Shown piece after piece: positions 30,975 through 32,869 of a DNA stretch of 32,869 nt; the first letter of the stretch is position 1; the number at the start of each line of letters is the position of its first letter. Both the position numbers and the translations under genes were made by a program. The stretch is taken from positions 1-32,869 of the forward strand of contig NZ_WOSX01000037.1 of the NCBI RefSeq assembly GCF_011516735.1, written 5' to 3'. The notes under the pieces are model-generated. The model was given only the letters and a program-made list of their open reading frames with translations, made no database searches and was not told the origin of the DNA. Source of the DNA: Acetobacter fallax (GTDB taxonomy: Bacteria > Pseudomonadota > Alphaproteobacteria > Acetobacterales > Acetobacteraceae).

Positions 30975-31402
30975 GTAAAATATGTCGAGGAGACATTATA
31001 GAGTTTAGAGACCGGTATGCTATTGTTTTGGAAAAAACAAAGGCTGAACAAATCATATTTGTGCCTGTCGAGCTTAATATTGAATATAATCACCGAGCGC
31101 TTTTTATCGTAAGGAAAGTCGAATCTTTAAGCGATGAAAGTCTTATGCGTAATGGTATTCATGCCCTATGTATCATAGGGCGATCACCGATTAACGGTGA
31201 GATGAAAATTTGCGGACATCTGCATTCTCAGGATATTGATGATATAGAAGCAGTATCAGTCATGGAATATAACACACGTCGTAGTGAAAATACCAGGGGA
31301 GGAAGCTTTGAAAGCCCTCTTGCTCTCTCGGTTGGTGTGATGGCTGGTTCAGCCTCAGTATGGAATGGGAAGCGTGCTCCAACGCGTCGTGCCAGTCTTT
31401 AA
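30971..31402 (+). CDS. Phage protein of unknown function
   Basis: The 143-residue product begins MSKICRGDIIEFRDRYAIVL and is beta-rich at the N-terminus. The pattern GDIIEF..YAIVLEK.....IIFVPVELN resembles a small SH3-like or PemK/MazF-type barrel fold, without catalytic features I can confirm. The C-terminal 40 residues are Ser/Arg-rich. AGGAGAGG precedes the ATG by about 9 bases. It is coupled to the HTH gene and followed without gap by the next gene. The toxin-like resemblance is only a pattern; no antitoxin is paired with it. Confidence 0.6.
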   Translation: MSKICRGDIIEFRDRYAIVLEKTKAEQIIFVPVELNIEYNHRALFIVRKVESLSDESLMRNGIHALCIIGRSPINGEMKICGHLHSQDIDDIEAVSVMEYNTRRSENTRGGSFESPLALSVGVMAGSASVWNGKRAPTRRASL

Positions 31403-31882
31403 ATGAAGCGCGTTCGAAACCCTATGACACTGGGCGAATTTGTTGCGCTTTGTGATTGTGTGGTCAAGACGGGAAACAGTTCCCATTGCATGCGGCTTGT
31501 GGGGCGACCATTAGATGATCTCTATTATTTTCTTAAAAAAAACCCCGAAGAACGGGAACGTCTCACAATGGCCAGATCCCTGTTTCACGATGAACTGACA
31601 TCTTCTGTTCGTGAACTGGCTTTTGCAGGTATTCCTGGTTTCAGGCGAGGCGAAAAGGGAAAAATTGTCACAGATACAGATGGGCAACCGATTGTCGATC
31701 GGGTACCCAATGCGCAACTTATTGCCGCAGTGCTAAGAGAAGGTTCGAACAGGCTCGCCAGAGCAGAAAGGAGTGATATTGTACGTTCTGTGAGTCCTAA
31801 GTTTTTGAACGAGGTGCAGACGATTGAAATGGAAATAGAATCAGATCCGCCGCCAGAGGTAATCGACATTGGCAGGAAATAG
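31403..31882 (+). CDS. Probable phage terminase small subunit
   Basis: The 159-residue protein starts immediately after the previous stop codon. Helical N-terminal MTLGEFVALCDCVVKTGNSS and DDLYYFLKKNPEERERLTMA look like a DNA-recognition module, and LIAAVLREGSNRLARAERSD is typical of small terminase central helices. No enzymatic motif is seen. The call rests on position directly upstream of the large terminase and on these helical segments. It overlaps the large-subunit gene by 14 bases, so translation is coupled. Confidence 0.6.
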   Translation: MKRVRNPMTLGEFVALCDCVVKTGNSSHCMRLVGRPLDDLYYFLKKNPEERERLTMARSLFHDELTSSVRELAFAGIPGFRRGEKGKIVTDTDGQPIVDRVPNAQLIAAVLREGSNRLARAERSDIVRSVSPKFLNEVQTIEMEIESDPPPEVIDIGRK

Positions 31883-32804
31883 ACGCTCGATTGACAAACG
31901 ACATCCGTTAACAAATCCTCAAATGAATATTTACAGTGCAGGATGGAAATCGGAATCACGTTTCAGAGTGGCTGTCTGCGGTCGAAGATTTGGTAAAACA
32001 TTCGAGGCTGCGGAGGAAATGCGGCGAGCTATAAAAATTGCCGTAGCAAAAAAAATCAGTCCTGAAAATGAGATATGGTACGGGGCACCAACATATAAAC
32101 AGGCAAAGAAAATATTCTGGCCTCGTTTAAAAAACATAATACCGAACATGTGGCTAAGGTCGTCTCCACGGGAATCAGATCTTACCATGGAGATTGAACC
32201 CTACCGACATATCGTAAGAGTCGTAGGCCTGGAAAATTATGATGCTTTACGAGGGGCCGGACTTTTTTTCTTTTTAGGCGACGAGTGGGCTGATGTCAGG
32301 CCGGAAGCCTGGTCGGAAGTTATCCGACCAATGTTGTCTACAGCGCAAGGCCATGCACTTTTTATAGGAACTCCAAAAGGCAGAGATCATTTTCATGATT
32401 TGTACCTGAAGGGTCAGGAGGGTACAGATAAAGAGTCCGGGTGGTGGTCGTGTTCTTATACAACACTTGATGGAGGAAATGTTCCTGCGGCGGAGATCGA
32501 AAGTGCAAGGAAATGTCTCGATATACGACAGTTCAGGCAGGAGTATGAAGCCTCATTCGAAACATTCTCAGGGCGATGTATTTATGCATTTTCCCGGGAA
32601 AAATCACTAAAAAATGTATTTTATGATTCCAATTATCCCGTTCACGTTGGTCTTGATTTCAACGTCAATCCAATGTCAGCCACTATCTGGCAGGAACAAG
32701 CAGGAGAAAACGACGAGGTAATTTCTTGTCAGATAGATGAAATTATACTGCCAACATCTAAGTGTCTGACCGAAAATGAGTTGAGTGATTTCAGCGGGTT
32801 ATGA
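31869..32804 (+). pseudogene. Phage terminase large subunit, interrupted by an insertion sequence
   Basis: The first roughly 305 residues are a good large terminase: Walker A CGRRFGKT (37-44), Walker B FFFLGDEW with D138-E139, the coupling segment LFIGTPKGRDHFHDLY (164-179), and the first nuclease aspartate D263 in HVGLDFNVNPMS. It powers DNA packaging and cuts concatemers. After about TENE the frame enters IS DNA and stops at 32804, so the rest of the nuclease domain is missing from the reading frame. The start TTG 31869 (AGAGGT upstream) overlaps the small subunit; ATG 31923 is an alternative. The prophage cannot package with this gene unless the IS excises. Confidence 0.85.
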
Positions 32805-32869
32805 TTCATGGGTTTGCGATAACCTGATGAGATCAAGATGGCCTGGACTGAAATCACCCGAGCGCAGTA
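32780..32869 (+). mobile_element. Left end of an IS5-family (IS1031-like) element with transposase start, partial
   Basis: The transposase ATG at 32838 opens MAWTEITRAQ, the standard N-terminus of IS5-group transposases common in acetic acid bacteria. The window ends after 10 codons. The IS boundary lies near 32780-32785, where terminase similarity ends. GTGATTTCAG (32785-32794) and CTGAAATCAC (32848-32857) form a 10-bp inverted repeat bracketing the transposase start codon. The right end and target duplication are outside the window. Confidence 0.75.

Noticed and set aside
1..32869. tRNA or rRNA genes, including a tRNA attachment site next to the phage segment
   Set aside because: No cloverleaf with a GGTTCGAATCC-type T arm or rRNA sequence was recognised. 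A GGTTCGAT near 29763 lacks the rest of a tRNA.

Overview
The window looks like chromosomal DNA of an acetic acid bacterium (Acetobacteraceae, Acetobacter/Komagataeibacter/Gluconacetobacter-like). It is GC-rich, uses GTG and TTG starts, carries D-amino-acid dehydrogenase, a Lactobacillus-type R-specific alcohol dehydrogenase homologue, a TonB-dependent receptor and an IS5/IS1031-type transposase start, and has many copies of a GC-rich intergenic repeat. The family-level placement is an inference from gene content and memory of such genomes, not from a search.

Layout. 0-5.6 kb: repeat, FUSC efflux-type membrane protein, repeat, a decayed alpha/beta-hydrolase gene on the minus strand, ferredoxin-NADP reductase, alanine racemase. 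5.6-9.3 kb: repeat, a small exported protein, a structured leader with a 44-residue ORF and a clear terminator, a 111-residue protein overlapping an MFS transporter. 9.3-15.3 kb, minus strand: YedK/HMCES-type SRAP protein, TonB-dependent receptor, and a two-gene operon (periplasmic protein plus DHA2-type MFS exporter). 15.7-17.0 kb: D-amino acid dehydrogenase (DadA). 17.2-20.0 kb: a small exported protein with an in-frame UGA, an R-specific-ADH-like SDR, a class I glutamine amidotransferase-like hydrolase, then a tandemly duplicated repeat block. 20.4-29.6 kb: mostly housekeeping and transport genes: 23S pseudouridine synthase, RsmD, IMPACT/YigZ protein, PAP2-type phosphatase, a catalytically degenerate SDR, CPA1 Na+/H+ antiporter, IspE with a downstream small gene (minus strand), a YbjJ-like MFS protein and a LysE/RhtB exporter.

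29.6-32.9 kb is an AT-richer accessory segment: IS3 OrfA remnant, a 155-bp element with 16-bp terminal inverted repeats, and a compact phage packaging operon (HTH protein, unknown protein, probable small terminase, large terminase). The large terminase gene is cut by the left end of an IS5-type element running off the window.

Two features cut across genes. First, the plus strand is C-rich up to about 17.0 kb and G-rich after about 17.2 kb whichever strand the genes are on. That is a sharp strand-composition switch of the polarity expected at a replication origin or at an inversion breakpoint, and it falls on a repeat copy. Second, one composite hairpin-rich repeat recurs in most larger intergenic gaps between 0 and 20 kb.

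Functionally, alanine racemase and DadA together would convert L-alanine to D-alanine and on to pyruvate with electrons going to the respiratory quinone pool. RluB-type enzyme and RsmD modify 23S and 16S rRNA. The remaining genes are mainly envelope transport and redox functions.
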